Positions 24,108 to 34,845 of a DNA stretch of 64,000 nucleotides are shown here, piece by piece. The position numbers and the translations under genes are program-made. The stretch is from positions 1 through 64,000 of the forward strand of contig NW_022204047.1 of assembly GCF_007655135.1 (NCBI RefSeq). The letters are read 5' to 3'. Numbering within the stretch: position 1 is the stretch's first letter; the number at the start of each line of letters is the position of its first letter. This DNA comes from Punica granatum. Lineage: Eukaryota; Streptophyta; Magnoliopsida; Myrtales; Lythraceae. The notes under the pieces were generated by a model, which saw nothing but the letters and a program-made list of their open reading frames with translations, made no database searches and was not told the origin of the DNA.

Positions 24108-27100
24108 CTAGTTCAGAAGCAGATTAGTCTCCTTACATCTTTTAAGCACACAGCCTAAATTTGTCAGACAAGATTCAAATGACTTCCCAAAAACAGAGAA
24201 ATCATCCATAAATATTTCAATAAAATTCTCTAACATGTCAGAAAATATAGACATCATGCACCTCTGGAAAGTGGCAGGTGCATTACAGAGACCGAAAGGC
24301 ATTCTCCTAAAGGCAAAAGTGCCATAAGGACAAGTAAATGTGGTTTTCTCCTGGTCCTCGGGTGCTATATGAATCTGATTGTAACCAGAATAACCATCTA
24401 GAAAACAATAATAATCATGCCCTGCAAGTTTTTCTAGCATCTGATCAATGAAGGGGAGGGGGAAATGGTCTTTACGGGTAGCATCATTTAGTTTCCTGTA
24501 ATCTATACAAACTCTCCACCCAGTCACAGTACGAGTCGGGATTAATTTATTGACCTCATTTTTAACCACAGTCATACCACCCTTTTTGGGCACTACTTGA
24601 ACAGGACTAACCCATTTACTATCTGAGATAGGATAGATAATACCTGCATCCAACAGTTTAAGCACTTCTTTCTTCACTACCTCTTTGAGAGTTGGGTTAA
24701 GTCGCCTCTGTGGTTGCACTATGGGTTTGCACTCAGCTTCCAACATTATCCTGTGAGTGCAAATCAAAGGGCTGATCCCTTTGATATCTGCAATAGTCCA
24801 TCCTATTGCCTCCTTGTGCTCTCTCAGCATGCTTAGGAGCTGTTGCTCCTGATCACCTGTCAAGGAAGAAGAGATAATTATTGGCAAAGTATCATCTATT
24901 CCAAGATAGGCATATTTTAAATGGCTAGGCAATGGTTTAAGTTCTAGCACCGGGGACTGTGTCAAAGATGATACTGGTTTTGTCGCACTAGTGCCCAGCT
25001 CCTCATAGTAGCGAGCCTTGATTTCTGATACCTTCTCCACAGATTCTTCCTCATGCTCATCATCATCACTCCAATCGTCCAGATCCCTAAGGACTGATTC
25101 CATTGTATCCACACCTGTTTTCTCCTCCACAGACTCAGAGATAAGCTCATCAATAATATCAATGGTGTAACATGATTTGCCATCATCAAATTTCTTTATG
25201 GCGTCATAAACATTAAAAGTTATTTGTTCATTCATAACTCTTAAAGTGAGCTTACCTTGTTCCACATCTATTAATGCTTTACCTGTCGCAAGGAACGGTC
25301 TGCCAAGGATCATGGGCACCTCTCTGTCCTCCTCCATCTCCAAGACTATGAAGTCGACTGGAAATATGAATTTGTCTACCTTCACCAGGACATTCTCAAC
25401 AATACCCTTTGGATATTTGATACTCCTGTCAGCAAGTTGCAAGGTAATATGAGTTTTCTTGCATTCTCCAAGTCCAAGTTTCCTGAAAATAGACAGAGGC
25501 ATTAAATTTATACTTGCACCTGAATCAATAAGAACGTTCTCAAAATGAAAATTCCCTATAGTACAAGGAACAGTGAAACTCCCCTGATCTCTTTGTTTGC
25601 GTGGTAAGTTAGGCAAGTCCTTTTGGAGAATCATAGAACACTCTCCTGTAAGCATCACAGGCTCACTCCCATCAAACTTCCTCTTTTTAGTGAGCAGATC
25701 CTTCATGAATCTAGCATATGAAGGCATCTGCTGGAGTGCTTCTGCAAATGGAATGTTGATTTGCAGCTTTTTAAAAACATCTAGGAATTTAGCAAATTGG
25801 GCGTCCAACTGTTGTTGCTTCAATCTTCCTGGAAAAGGGACAGGAGGAACATACGGTTTCACCCCTAGTGACTTCTGCCTTGGTTCCTCCACCTTTTGCT
25901 TACCTTTGTCTTTCTCCGGACTCTCCTCCTGAGTTTGAGCTTTTCTATTGACTATTTCCAATTCCTTGCCACTCCTCAGCATTATAGCATTGACACCCTT
26001 GGGGTTCTCTTCAGTGTTGCTGGGTAAAGACCCTGATGGTCTATTACTCAATTGCTGAGAAATCTGACTAATCTGACCCTCTAGGTTTCGAATAGTGGCT
26101 TGTTGATTCTGTAGCATGGTGTCAGTCTTTTGCATATAGCTCAACATGAGCTCTTCCATTCTCGACTGACTTTGCTGAGGTGGAGCATTCTGAGCAGGGC
26201 CTTGCTTTTGGAATCCAGGTGGCGGTTTAAGTGCATTATTCTCATTCCTCCATGAGAAATTAGGATGATTACGCCACCCGGGATTGTAAGTGTTCGAATA
26301 AGGCCCTTGATTACTCCGTTGGAAGTTGTTGACAAAGTTCACTTGCTCTCCATTGGGTGAAGCCGAGGGATTTCCAGACATGCATTCAAGAGTCGAATGT
26401 GGTCCTGAACACAACTCACAAAAAGCAACCTGATTAGTATTAAAAGAATGTGCTGAGGTGAGTTTACTTACCTGGGTAGTGAGAGCTGAAATCTGGGTTG
26501 TCAAATTAGCAATAGTGTCCATGTCATTGACTGATGCCACTCTTGATTTACTTCTTTCATTCTGCCAATTATGTGCACTGGAGGCCATCTCTTCTATCAA
26601 AGCACTTGCTTCATCATAATTCTTACCCATCAGTGCGCCTCCTGCTGCAGCATCTACTAGAGACCTCAATGTATCATCCAGGCTAAGATAGAAGACCTCA
26701 ATTAGGAGATTATCTGGCAATCCGTGATGTGGGCACTTTCTGATTGCCTCCTTGAATCTCTCCCATGCCTCATAAAGTGATTCACCATTGAACTTGGTGA
26801 AGTTAGTGATTTCGTTCCTCAATCTTGCAGTCCTAGCTGGTGGGAAAAATCTCCTGAGAAACTTAGATGAAAGGTCGGCCCAGGTGGTGATGGACTCTTG
26901 TGGCAGTGAATTGAACCAGGCTCTCGCTTTATCCCTAAGCGAGAAAGGAAAAAGCTGTAATCTAATAACATCATCAGTGACATTATTCATCTTTACCGTG
27001 TTACAGTATTGGAGGAATCCTGCAATATGCTCATCAGGACTCTCGTTGGGATATCCTCCAAACTGATTTGATTGAACCATCTGGATGAGTGCTGGCTTCA

Positions 27101-27368
27101 GTTCAAAGTTATTAGCTGGAATAGTGGGCCTTCTGATCGCAGAACCCATAATAGTAGGTACTGCATAGTCTCGAAGTGCTCTGGCAGCACCCTGTATTTG
27201 GCGGTTGATGTCATCATCTGCCATCTCAACTACCTGCAATTCTTCCCTTCTTCTGTTCTCTCTTCTCAACCGATGCAAGGTGCGCTCTATCTCAAGATCT
27301 AATGGTAGAAGTTCAGCACTTCTACTCCTGCGCATAGAATACCTGCAAAGAGAACAAGAAATAAACAC
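24108..27368 (-). pseudogene. gag-pol: Athila-like gag, protease and reverse transcriptase
   Basis: A 1086-codon frame ending at an internal TAG. The gag part has the retrotransposon gag core (about residues 100-260, with ARAWFNSLP and LSSKFLRRFFPPARTARLR) and a zinc knuckle of form CX2CX3HX4C (CELCSGPHSTLEC, about 317-330). The protease motif is LIDSGASINLM at about 608. RT follows with WRVCIDYRKLNDATRKDHF, the catalytic FMDDFSVFG at about 1050 and MPFGLCNAPATFQR. The first Met is used as the start, though MRRSRSAELL eleven residues on is an alternative. It lies about 80 bases inside the 5' LTR, just past the primer-binding site. Confidence 0.9.
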
Positions 27369-27424
27369 ACAGTAAAGTGCGCCTAAATTAACAATAGAAC
27401 TAAAGGTGGTCTAATATTAAGTTA

Positions 27425-27443
27425 ATCCCCGGCAACGGCGCCA
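27425..27443 (-). other. Primer-binding site, tRNA-Asp type
   Basis: The minus strand reads TGGCGCCGTTGCCGGGGAT, complementary to the 3' end (with CCA) of plant tRNA-Asp(GUC). It lies six bases inside the 5' LTR, as expected for minus-strand DNA priming. Confidence 0.85.
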
Positions 27444-27449
27444 AAAACT

Positions 27450-28702
27450 TGATCCCTTTGCAAATATATATAAAAATAAGCTCAAATTCTACCAGCAAGT
27501 GTACTGGGTCAGATCAAGTAATATAGTGATGAATAGAGTGTCGATCCCACAAGGATTAATTAAGTACTAAACCTATATTAGATTCTATTATTATCTAAGC
27601 AATCAAATTAAGAGAATTAACTAATTAACTACTAATCAACCTAAATCGTCACAAAGAGCAGAAAGAGAATTGTACGAAAATATATCAATTGAAAGTGGGA
27701 AAAACAGAATCCACCCTAGTTTCACTAATCAGATTGCCATCATGTTATATAGACTGATAGCTATGTGATTATTCAAGTGAGTTTATCAAGCCTTTAAAAT
27801 TAAAGTCTTAAACCTCTAATTAATCAATCAGCTCCCGCATCTCTAATTAATAGTGGACTCTAAATTATAATCATACACCTTCCAGTGCTATGATTGTCTA
27901 ATGCCCTAAATTAATTATCCCTAATGTCTTAGCGAATAACTAACTAGAAACATTGCATTAATCCCTGGATAATCTCTAATTAAACTAATTAATGCAGCTA
28001 TCGCATTTAACTAATTAGTCTAATCAAGAATTCCTAACAAACACTATATCAACTCCCGTATCAATAGTGTTTCTAACAATTATAACCAATTAAGAATTAA
28101 AATTGAAATTATAGGAATTGCAATCATGAATCATCAACACATCTATTAATCTTATAACATGGCGACAATCATCATATTAGCTACCTAGGGTTTCATCATA
28201 TTCCCACAAAAGAAGCTTAGAATATCATGGAATTGAAAACACAATTATAATTCCAAGGAGTCATTGCAATAGAATTCATATTCAGCAGTAAACTCAAGAT
28301 ATTGAATCCTAAAACAAAAACCCAACAATTCCTTTAAGGAATTATCTCTTCCACAATTATTCGCTTCAAATCAATTGATCCAGGTGACGGCTCCAGACAA
28401 GACCCTCTCCAAAAACTCTCTAGGTTAAAAGAATGGTGAAAGATGGCTCCCCCCCTAGGGTTTCCTAATCTTGTTATGAGGAGTATTTATATCCACAACA
28501 AAAAAAAGATTTCCGAAAGATATATGCTGGCTCCAAATTGCGCAAAACTCCTCAATATTGCTCGTAATTCCATCTAAGTCCTCAAAGACCTACAATATCA
28601 AATTACACATAATTAAGCACCGACTTCTTATAATTTCTATAAAATTAATAATAATTTAACATGAATTGCACAATAAAATATGAGTATAATATGCCCTTAT
28701 CA
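27450..28702 (-). repeat. 5' LTR of the Athila-like element
   Basis: The 1253-base LTR is nearly identical to 19097-20348. Differences seen are C/T near 27992, C/T near 28151, C/A near 28358 and one extra A near 28500. Its outer side abuts ACGTC (28703-28707). Confidence 0.93.
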
Positions 28703-28707
28703 ACGTC

Positions 28708-28900
28708 AGGGGCAGCTTCGCGCCACACCCATCACTGTTGAGGGTTCCAGGGCTTCGCCTGGTTTATGAAAAACTATTTCTTCCGCTAGTCAGAGTTGGT
28801 GCTGGGGTAACCACGGAGTATCCTCATCCTCACATAGCGAGGTGTGAAGAAGAACTTGTATGTTAGCCCGCGCGGATTCTCCTAGAGGCGGAAGAACTGA
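28708..28900 (-). pseudogene. Degenerate retrotransposon gag-like remnant interrupted by the Athila-like element
   Basis: On the minus strand, broken frames read FFRL, ENPRGLTYKFFFTPRYV, then WVWREAAPDVDPRLSLEEW, the last running across the Athila target site into 19091-19060. The pattern resembles the N-terminal gag/putative transposon domain of plant gypsy-type elements. Several stops interrupt it. This is inference from a short and weak resemblance. Confidence 0.3.
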
Positions 28901-29768
28901 AGGAAAGTATTAAAAAAATAGACTATGCCACGAAGTTGGCAGCACACGTGAAACGTGAACCACTGCCTCCATGAGTTCAGAGGCAGCTACGAAGGGGTGA
29001 TAGTGAGTCGCCTACATAGCTCCACGACGTTTGCGTGGAGAGGCCATTGAAGCCATGCCTCAATCAGCGCTGGCCACATGGGCATTTACCCAACATCCCT
29101 CGGATCATCTGGCCTGCAATTGGAATGGGGGAAGTGCGGATTCTCCGAGTCATAGATGCTGCCCAACATCATCACCTCCTTGAACTCATCAAAAGTGATC
29201 TGATTTTTGGCGTAGACCTCGCGATCTTTGCCCGACCTACACGTAAAGGATCCAACCCTACTACCTGATGTCGCCCTCTCATCTCTTTGGGATACCAACG
29301 CTGAAAAACTAGGGTAATGATAAGAGAAAACAATCGGAAAATGCTCAGGAGGAGAGAGAGAGAACAGGCAAAGTTTCAGCACTAGAGAGAGAATAAAAAA
29401 TGAGGAAAAGCTCTCCAAATGACCCATTTTATAGGCGTCGAAATCCTACTGGAATGCCAAAAGTTGTGGCCTTGGGAGTGTTTCCGCCATCATTAGCTCT
29501 GACACGTCCGCGATGGCGAAATGACGCCCAATTCAAAGGTTGAGGGTGAGCAGGGTTAAAACGATTTGACGGCTAGGGGGCACAAGAAGGATTGACGTAG
29601 ATTGACCTCCTATCTGCTGTCGGATCAAGGCCAATCTAACAATACGCCAACGCTTGAAGTGTGCTTTTTGGTGGGGTACATTCCGCGAGCCATGGAGCGA
29701 CACGTGTCAATGACTTCCTCAACCATGCAGGCAACCGTACGCGTCGCACGTGCCCAAGTAGAGGGCAA
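28901..29768. other. Probable retrotransposon debris, no intact gene
   Basis: This stretch is more GC-rich than its surroundings. A 113-codon minus-strand frame (29427-29086) has no domain I recognise. The last bases before 29769, AGTAGAGGGCAA, are purine-rich and could be a polypurine tract of the element that supplied the adjacent LTR. Confidence 0.35.
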
Positions 29769-30253
29769 TGTTGGGGACAGAATTTCGGGCTTCGACCCGA
29801 TGCTACCCAAAAGGCCTAGCGACTTGAGCGAGGCCCAATTCGATCATTCACGAGTCATGTCTAACCCTCCCAACGAGGCCCACTAGCAAGGGCCTGTCAG
29901 TATGAGTTATAATAGGGAATTTCCCATAACTACAGGATAAGCTTCCTAATATATCGAGGTATGGGATATGAAAATATACTGAATATTTCGTCATGGTGGT
30001 AACATAATCTATCTCTAAACCCTTTATAAATACATGCACTTTAGATGTTTCTAGGTTGATCAAAATTCATTATTTTTTCCTATAATCACGGCTCACACTA
30101 TCTTGAGTTTCGGAGAGGGAAATCGAGTAGCACTCCTGATCTTTCCTTCGTGCAAGTGTTTGAGACTAACCATGAGCTGTAGATCAAGTCTCTTCTTCGA
30201 CAAAACACACGTGAGTTACTCGTGGTTTGGATTAGAATTTCGTGGTCCTAACA
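29769..30253 (+). mobile_element. Solo or orphan Ty3/gypsy-type LTR, 485 bp
   Basis: The segment begins TGTTGGGGAC and ends GTCCTAACA, short imperfect inverted LTR termini. It contains a TATAAATA box (30025-30032) followed by a segment near 30100-30160 (ATCTTGAGTTTCGGAGAGGG) that resembles the transcribed region of plant Tat-type LTRs. No primer-binding site follows on the right and the flanks (GGCAA and GCGTT) do not match, so it is an orphan from a broken element rather than a clean solo LTR. Confidence 0.6.
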
Positions 30254-31357
30254 GCGTTCCATCGCGAGAGGAATGGACTTGCACTTTTAGTCGCTTAAAC
30301 ACGTATAACAATACCTATAATTTGTACTTAGATGTGCCTTATAGAAATTATATAGAGTTGATAAAATAGTGCAATTTTCTTGAAATACTGTCTATTGCAA
30401 ATAATGTCGATTAGTTTGAAGCTGCCGAGCTATATGTGAATATAGGGTACAATTTTCTTTTGAATTTTCTTTCCTTTTCTTAAATTTATTTAATGTAAAT
30501 CCATATTATAGTAAGAGTATTTTAAAATAAGTAATAATTGCTTATGTATGCAACTCATACATGTCTCTGCTAGTATAAATAAGCGGTATAAGAAATAACA
30601 ATTTCTTAGTATTATATTTATCTAATAAATTATTTGGGAAACTTTTGTACTCGCAGCTAAGCATGGGCACTTTCCTAATAATTAGTATTAAAGTCATGCC
30701 AAATATTTATTTTCATAGTTGCTTATCATAATAATTTGATATTATGAACCAACATGTAAATAGAATTGTTCTGTTTTCAACCATGATTTTTGTACGTATA
30801 TATGTTGGAATAATAACAATATTTTGGAACCGTCAGAAAGGGAAAATTTCAATTATATTACACAACTTCTTTTTTTAACTGCATTATTCGGCTATTTAGA
30901 TGTACATACAAGCCCTCATACCTTTCAAATGCTCTTTGGTACAGTGAAGATGGTATTGCGTAATTCTATATTAATTAAGTAAATGAGTGAAATATTATTA
31001 CCGCTATAAATAGAAAAGGTAGCTTTAAATTTGCATAAATTAATTGGAATAGATTATTTTATAATTATACAATTAAGAGGGATTTTAATTTGAATGCACA
31101 TTTGGTTGGAAAAAATGAAGTGTAATATTATGTAGTTCTAAAATTTATCGTGCAATTATATGAAAAAATAACTATAAAAAAGCTATACCTATTATGTAAG
31201 TTACTTCAATTTATTCAAGGAAAAAAATTACTTCAATTTGTTTAGTATAATGTCGTACCAAGTCCATGCATAATAGTTATATTTATCATAATAACAAAAT
31301 TCTGTAAAAACTAAATCTAAAAATAGATTATTTGATTAATCAACCTTGTCTAATACG
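30254..31357. other. AT-rich intergenic DNA
   Basis: No gene, RNA or transposon was recognised. Base composition is strongly AT. Confidence 0.5.
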
Positions 31358-31535
31358 ATGTAGGCCATATAAATCCGCCAAAGCCATAAATCCAGGACTG
31401 GTGTACGAAACCCATAAAACTGATTACCTAAAGATCTTTTGCGAACAAGGCTTCGGCAGATCTCTAAAGTTCTTTAGCAGAGAAAACATCGAGTGCTCTG
31501 AGGCCAACACCGGTTCAATGTTATACTACCATTAA
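31358..31535 (+). pseudogene. Subtilisin-like serine protease (subtilase) relic
   Basis: The main frame reads SAKAINPGLVYETHKTDYLK followed by IFCEQGFGRSLKFF. This matches the conserved plant subtilase segment after the catalytic Ser region, where GHINP..AINPGLVYE is a hallmark. The GHINP part is present just upstream (31364-31378) but in a neighbouring frame, so one base has been lost at about 31375-31380. Subtilases are about 750 residues; only about 55 remain here, with no catalytic Asp, His or Ser segment around it. It is a dead fragment, probably an old gene piece left by duplication or transposition. Confidence 0.75.
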
Positions 31536-32320
31536 TTGATAATTGATGCTACATTTATCAAAATAAAAAAATAATGAAATTTAATTAACCATTTTAATAC
31601 GAGTAAGTTGATCCCAAAATTTTATCAATTTTTATGTAGATATAAAGAAAATATATGTCAAAAACCATATATATATTCGAGTACACACAATAAATACTAC
31701 AAATTATGAAAAATAAATTCATGACAGAAAACAAATACGTAATCTAGATAGAAACGCGAATGATACATGTATAGAGAGTGCATAGTACTACTATATGCAC
31801 CCAATATACTTGGTATGTATGGTTGGACGATCTGTTCCACGGGCTTGTGTGGAATTCATGTAGGTGATTGATCAAGTGAGGAAGCTCCTTGTAATAAAAA
31901 AGGACATATCACGTATTATGCATCGGTGCGATGAAAAATGAAAAATATCGACCGGTGTGAGTGAGGTGTAGGAAAAATTATAATAAGTAAAAAATTGATG
32001 AAAAGAAATGAATTTTCGTCTAATGCTTATAGGACATCTGACATATTATATTTGGAAAATAATCTTGAGGAGTTATTTCAAATTATGAAGATAGCTTTTA
32101 ATTTTGAAAAGTATCTAATTATATATTATAATATACAAATAATATTGATGAATAGATAAAAATCATCGAGTGTGGCACAAATTAAATATGGTCAAATTCA
32201 TTAAACTAGAGTCGCCATTGTAAAGTCCGAGCTTAACATCAATGTCTGGTTGTAAAAAAGCTAACTACTGTAGTCAATTTCCAGAGTTAAACTCTACAAT
32301 TATGGTTGGTAAGGATTTAT
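31536..32320. other. AT-rich intergenic DNA
   Basis: Nothing recognisable was seen in this stretch. Confidence 0.5.
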
Positions 32321-32440
32321 AACAGAAAGTGCAGTGGAGTAGCGCACGTTCTCGCCTATTGACTTAGAAATCACAGGTTCGATCCCTAATGAGATTACCG
32401 TGCCCTTTATTAATTATTTGTATTAGGCTTTGACCTCCTT
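32321..32440 (+). mobile_element. tRNA-derived SINE copy (family A), truncated
   Basis: GTGCAGTGGAGTAGCGCACG is followed by CTCGCCTATTGACTTAG, a B-box ACAGGTTCGATCCCTAATGA and a CCCTTTATTAATTATTTG body. This order is shared with 59640-59795, 59054-59205 and 61103-61175. The 3' tail seen in 59640-59795 (CCATGGGCCTCCCTTGTACC) is missing. Confidence 0.55.
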
Positions 32441-33032
32441 TATAACTAAAAAAAGATTTTACAACAAGATTATATTTGTAAAACTCACATCCATTATATA
32501 CATTATCACTCGTATCCTCAGTATTGTAATATGATTTATCAAAAACAATAATCTTATATTTTGACCTATAATTTAGGGAAAACAATTTTATAGTTAAATT
32601 TTCTCTTTAATGTTTATGTTCATGTAATATAATAATACTCCAACAAAAGGCCCAACTGTCAACAATTCACTTTTTAATCAATTGTAGTATTATGTCGTCC
32701 AAACAACGCTTCATTCTCTATCTTTTTCCAATAAAAAAAAAGGGGAGAATTCTTTGTGAGAATTGAGGATTCGCCTTCACTGAATTCTTTTTATTATTAT
32801 TATTTTTGCTGGAAGAAAAGAAAACCTTGAAAATATTCCATTTTCTCATACACATGTGAAATTCGGCACGGATACATCCGACCCTATTGGGCAGTAAAAG
32901 ATTACTTAATTAAACCCTCAGGAATAAACATGGATAGTTTTAATGAAATAATTGTACAAATTATATATATTTTCAAATTAATAAAGTATCTGTCTACATT
33001 TCAATGCATTCTGTCAACGAAGTTCTTATTCA

Positions 33033-33063
<31 letters not shown>

Positions 33064-33066
33064 TTT

Positions 33067-34836
33067 GGAAAAACTATATATTTTGGTTTTCTAAGTTTGG
33101 AGGCTTTTCTCTTTCAGTTCTTTTTCTAATTTTTTATTGTTTAGATCCTATACCTTTAAATATTTTTCCGTTTTAGTCATTTTCCTTTTTCTTGATTTGT
33201 TTTCATCCAATACCGTTGATTACTTTTTTATTTTCGCCATTTTATAAAAGTTTTTTGCTGGAGAAGATTTTTAAAGTTATTCTTTTATCCTAAATTTTTA
33301 TTGTTTAATTTTAATAATATTAAATGTTTCATTTTTTATACTTGTACCACTCAAATTTCCATAAAAATGGCTAGACAACCTTGTTGAAGTTTATACATAA
33401 TTTGTTCTTTTAATTTTAAAATGAAGCAAAATCTATCAAAACATATTTTAAGAGGGAGAATGGTAAATTAAGAGGGAGACGCAGTGGTAGCCAGTACGGG
33501 ACGATGTCGGTCACCTTTAGCATATACCTCCGTCCACGATTACACTTTGAAACACCATTCCTTGCATCAAAGTTTATCATCTCCCTGCTAGGTGTGTCAC
33601 TACAACCTCATAGGTGTAGTTGGTGGCTATCGAATCACAATCGCCTTTACTTTTCCTATATTTTTTCATTTCTTTACTCGCAAAATTGAGAAGCGATTCT
33701 CCCAATGAAAACCGCCATTACCTTTGCAAAGATTGCTTGTGACATAAATGTTCACCCCACTTCATTCTCTCGAGTAGGTTCACGATTTTTTTTATTTTGA
33801 TATATTTTGTTTTTTTTTTTGAAATTAAAATAATAATCTTTTTTAATTTAAAAAATGCCGTGTGGGCATTTTATGGGAATTTGAGGGATAGAAGTATAAG
33901 AACAAAACGTGTAATATTAAGAAAAATTGAACCAAAAAAGAATTAGAATAAAATATAACTTTAAAAGGTAAAAGACCAAAGTTAAAATATTCTCTAATAA
34001 AAAGTTTGATGAAAGGATGAAAATAGAAAGGATTAATAACAAAAAAAAAACTCAAACTTTTCACATTTTAATGATTTTAGCATGAGCCTTTTCCTTTAGC
34101 CAATTAAATCACAAACTCAATGTTAGCACACCATCAATTCCTATGTTAATTTTAAATGAAATTTCTGAGGGGTGCATGACGGTGCCACATGGCACACGGT
34201 GATTGACCGAGAAAGTCCCACATTTAAAAAAATAAATTGAAAATTTAAAAAAAAAAAAGAAAAAGAAAAAGAAAAAAGGCCGTAAGGCCGATTTTGAAGA
34301 GCATGAGATGGTCGGCAGTGGGGGCCTCGACACCATCCCCCACCATAACCCCACTCTGGTCGTCGTCGGCAACCCTAATTGCGGTGGTGGGGGCCAGCAT
34401 TGATGCCCTCACTGATCGGCTTTTTGTTATCTTTTAAATTTTCAAAATATTTTTTATTTTTTAAAAAAATGTAGGACCCACTCGGCTCATTATCATGTGC
34501 CACGTGGCACCGTCATGTACACGTCAGCAATTTCGGTTAAAATTAACGGAGAAATTGACGGTGTGTTACATTATTTTCAAATCGATAGTCTGTGATTTAA
34601 TTGGCTAAAAGAAAAAGTTCGTGCTAAAATCGTTAAAATGTGAAAAGTTTGGATTGTTTTTGGTTATTAACCCAAATAAAAAGTAATCAAAGGTATTTGA
34701 CGAAAACGACTTAAGAAAAAAGAAAAGAATTAAAACAAAAAAGTATTTAAATATTAGGATCTAAACGATTAAAAAATAGAAAGTTGACTAAAATAGAAAA
34801 GTATTGAAATCTAAAGGACCAAATGTATATTTTTCC
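33067..34836. mobile_element. Mutator-like element (outer), 1770 bp including a nested insertion
   Basis: The left end reads GGAAAAACTATATATTTTGG and the complement of the right end reads GGAAAAATATACATTTGG. The flanks TTTATATTT (33058-33066) and TTTATACTT (34837-34845) match at 8 of 9 positions, the MULE-type 9-bp duplication. The inverted arms are about 300 bases: left 33067-33370, right 33868-34029 plus 34683-34836, the right arm being split by the nested element. The core (33370-33868) has no open frame of note. Without the nested DNA the element is about 1.1 kb. Confidence 0.72.
34030..34673. mobile_element. Mutator-like element (inner, nested), 644 bp
   Basis: The left end begins GGATTAATAAC and the complement of the right end begins GGGTTAATAAC. 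The arms pair for about 190 bases, both containing CAAACTTTTCACATTTTAA and GACGGTGCCAC-GTGGCAC blocks. The flanks AAATAGAAA (34021-34029) and AAATAAAAA (34674-34682) match at 8 of 9. The core at about 34275-34430 is GC-rich (GGCCGTAAGGCCG, then TCGTCGTCGGCAACCC), unlike its AT-rich arms, which suggests captured or duplicated host DNA. No transposase frame is present. Confidence 0.75.
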
Positions 34837-34845
34837 TTTATACTT

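Larger units (their letters stand above)
19097..28702 (-). mobile_element. Full-length Athila-like Ty3/gypsy LTR retrotransposon, 9606 bp
   Basis: Complete element on the minus strand. The LTRs are 19097-20348 (3') and 27450-28702 (5'), with TG...CA termini and an exact 5-bp target duplication ACGTC at 19092-19096 and 28703-28707. The primer-binding site matches the 3' end of plant tRNA-Asp. The order gag, protease, reverse transcriptase, RNase H, integrase is the Ty3/gypsy order. There is no chromodomain after integrase, and the RT wording (FMDDFSVFG) together with the tRNA-Asp primer fits the Athila/Tat group. By eye the LTRs differ at three substitutions and one single-base indel in about 1252 bases, so insertion was recent. 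Two lesions break pol, so this copy is probably non-autonomous. Confidence 0.93.

Noticed and set aside
27425..27443. Apparent 3' end of a tRNA-Asp gene on the plus strand
   Set aside because: Only the last 19 bases are present, placed six bases from an LTR; this is the retrotransposon primer-binding site.
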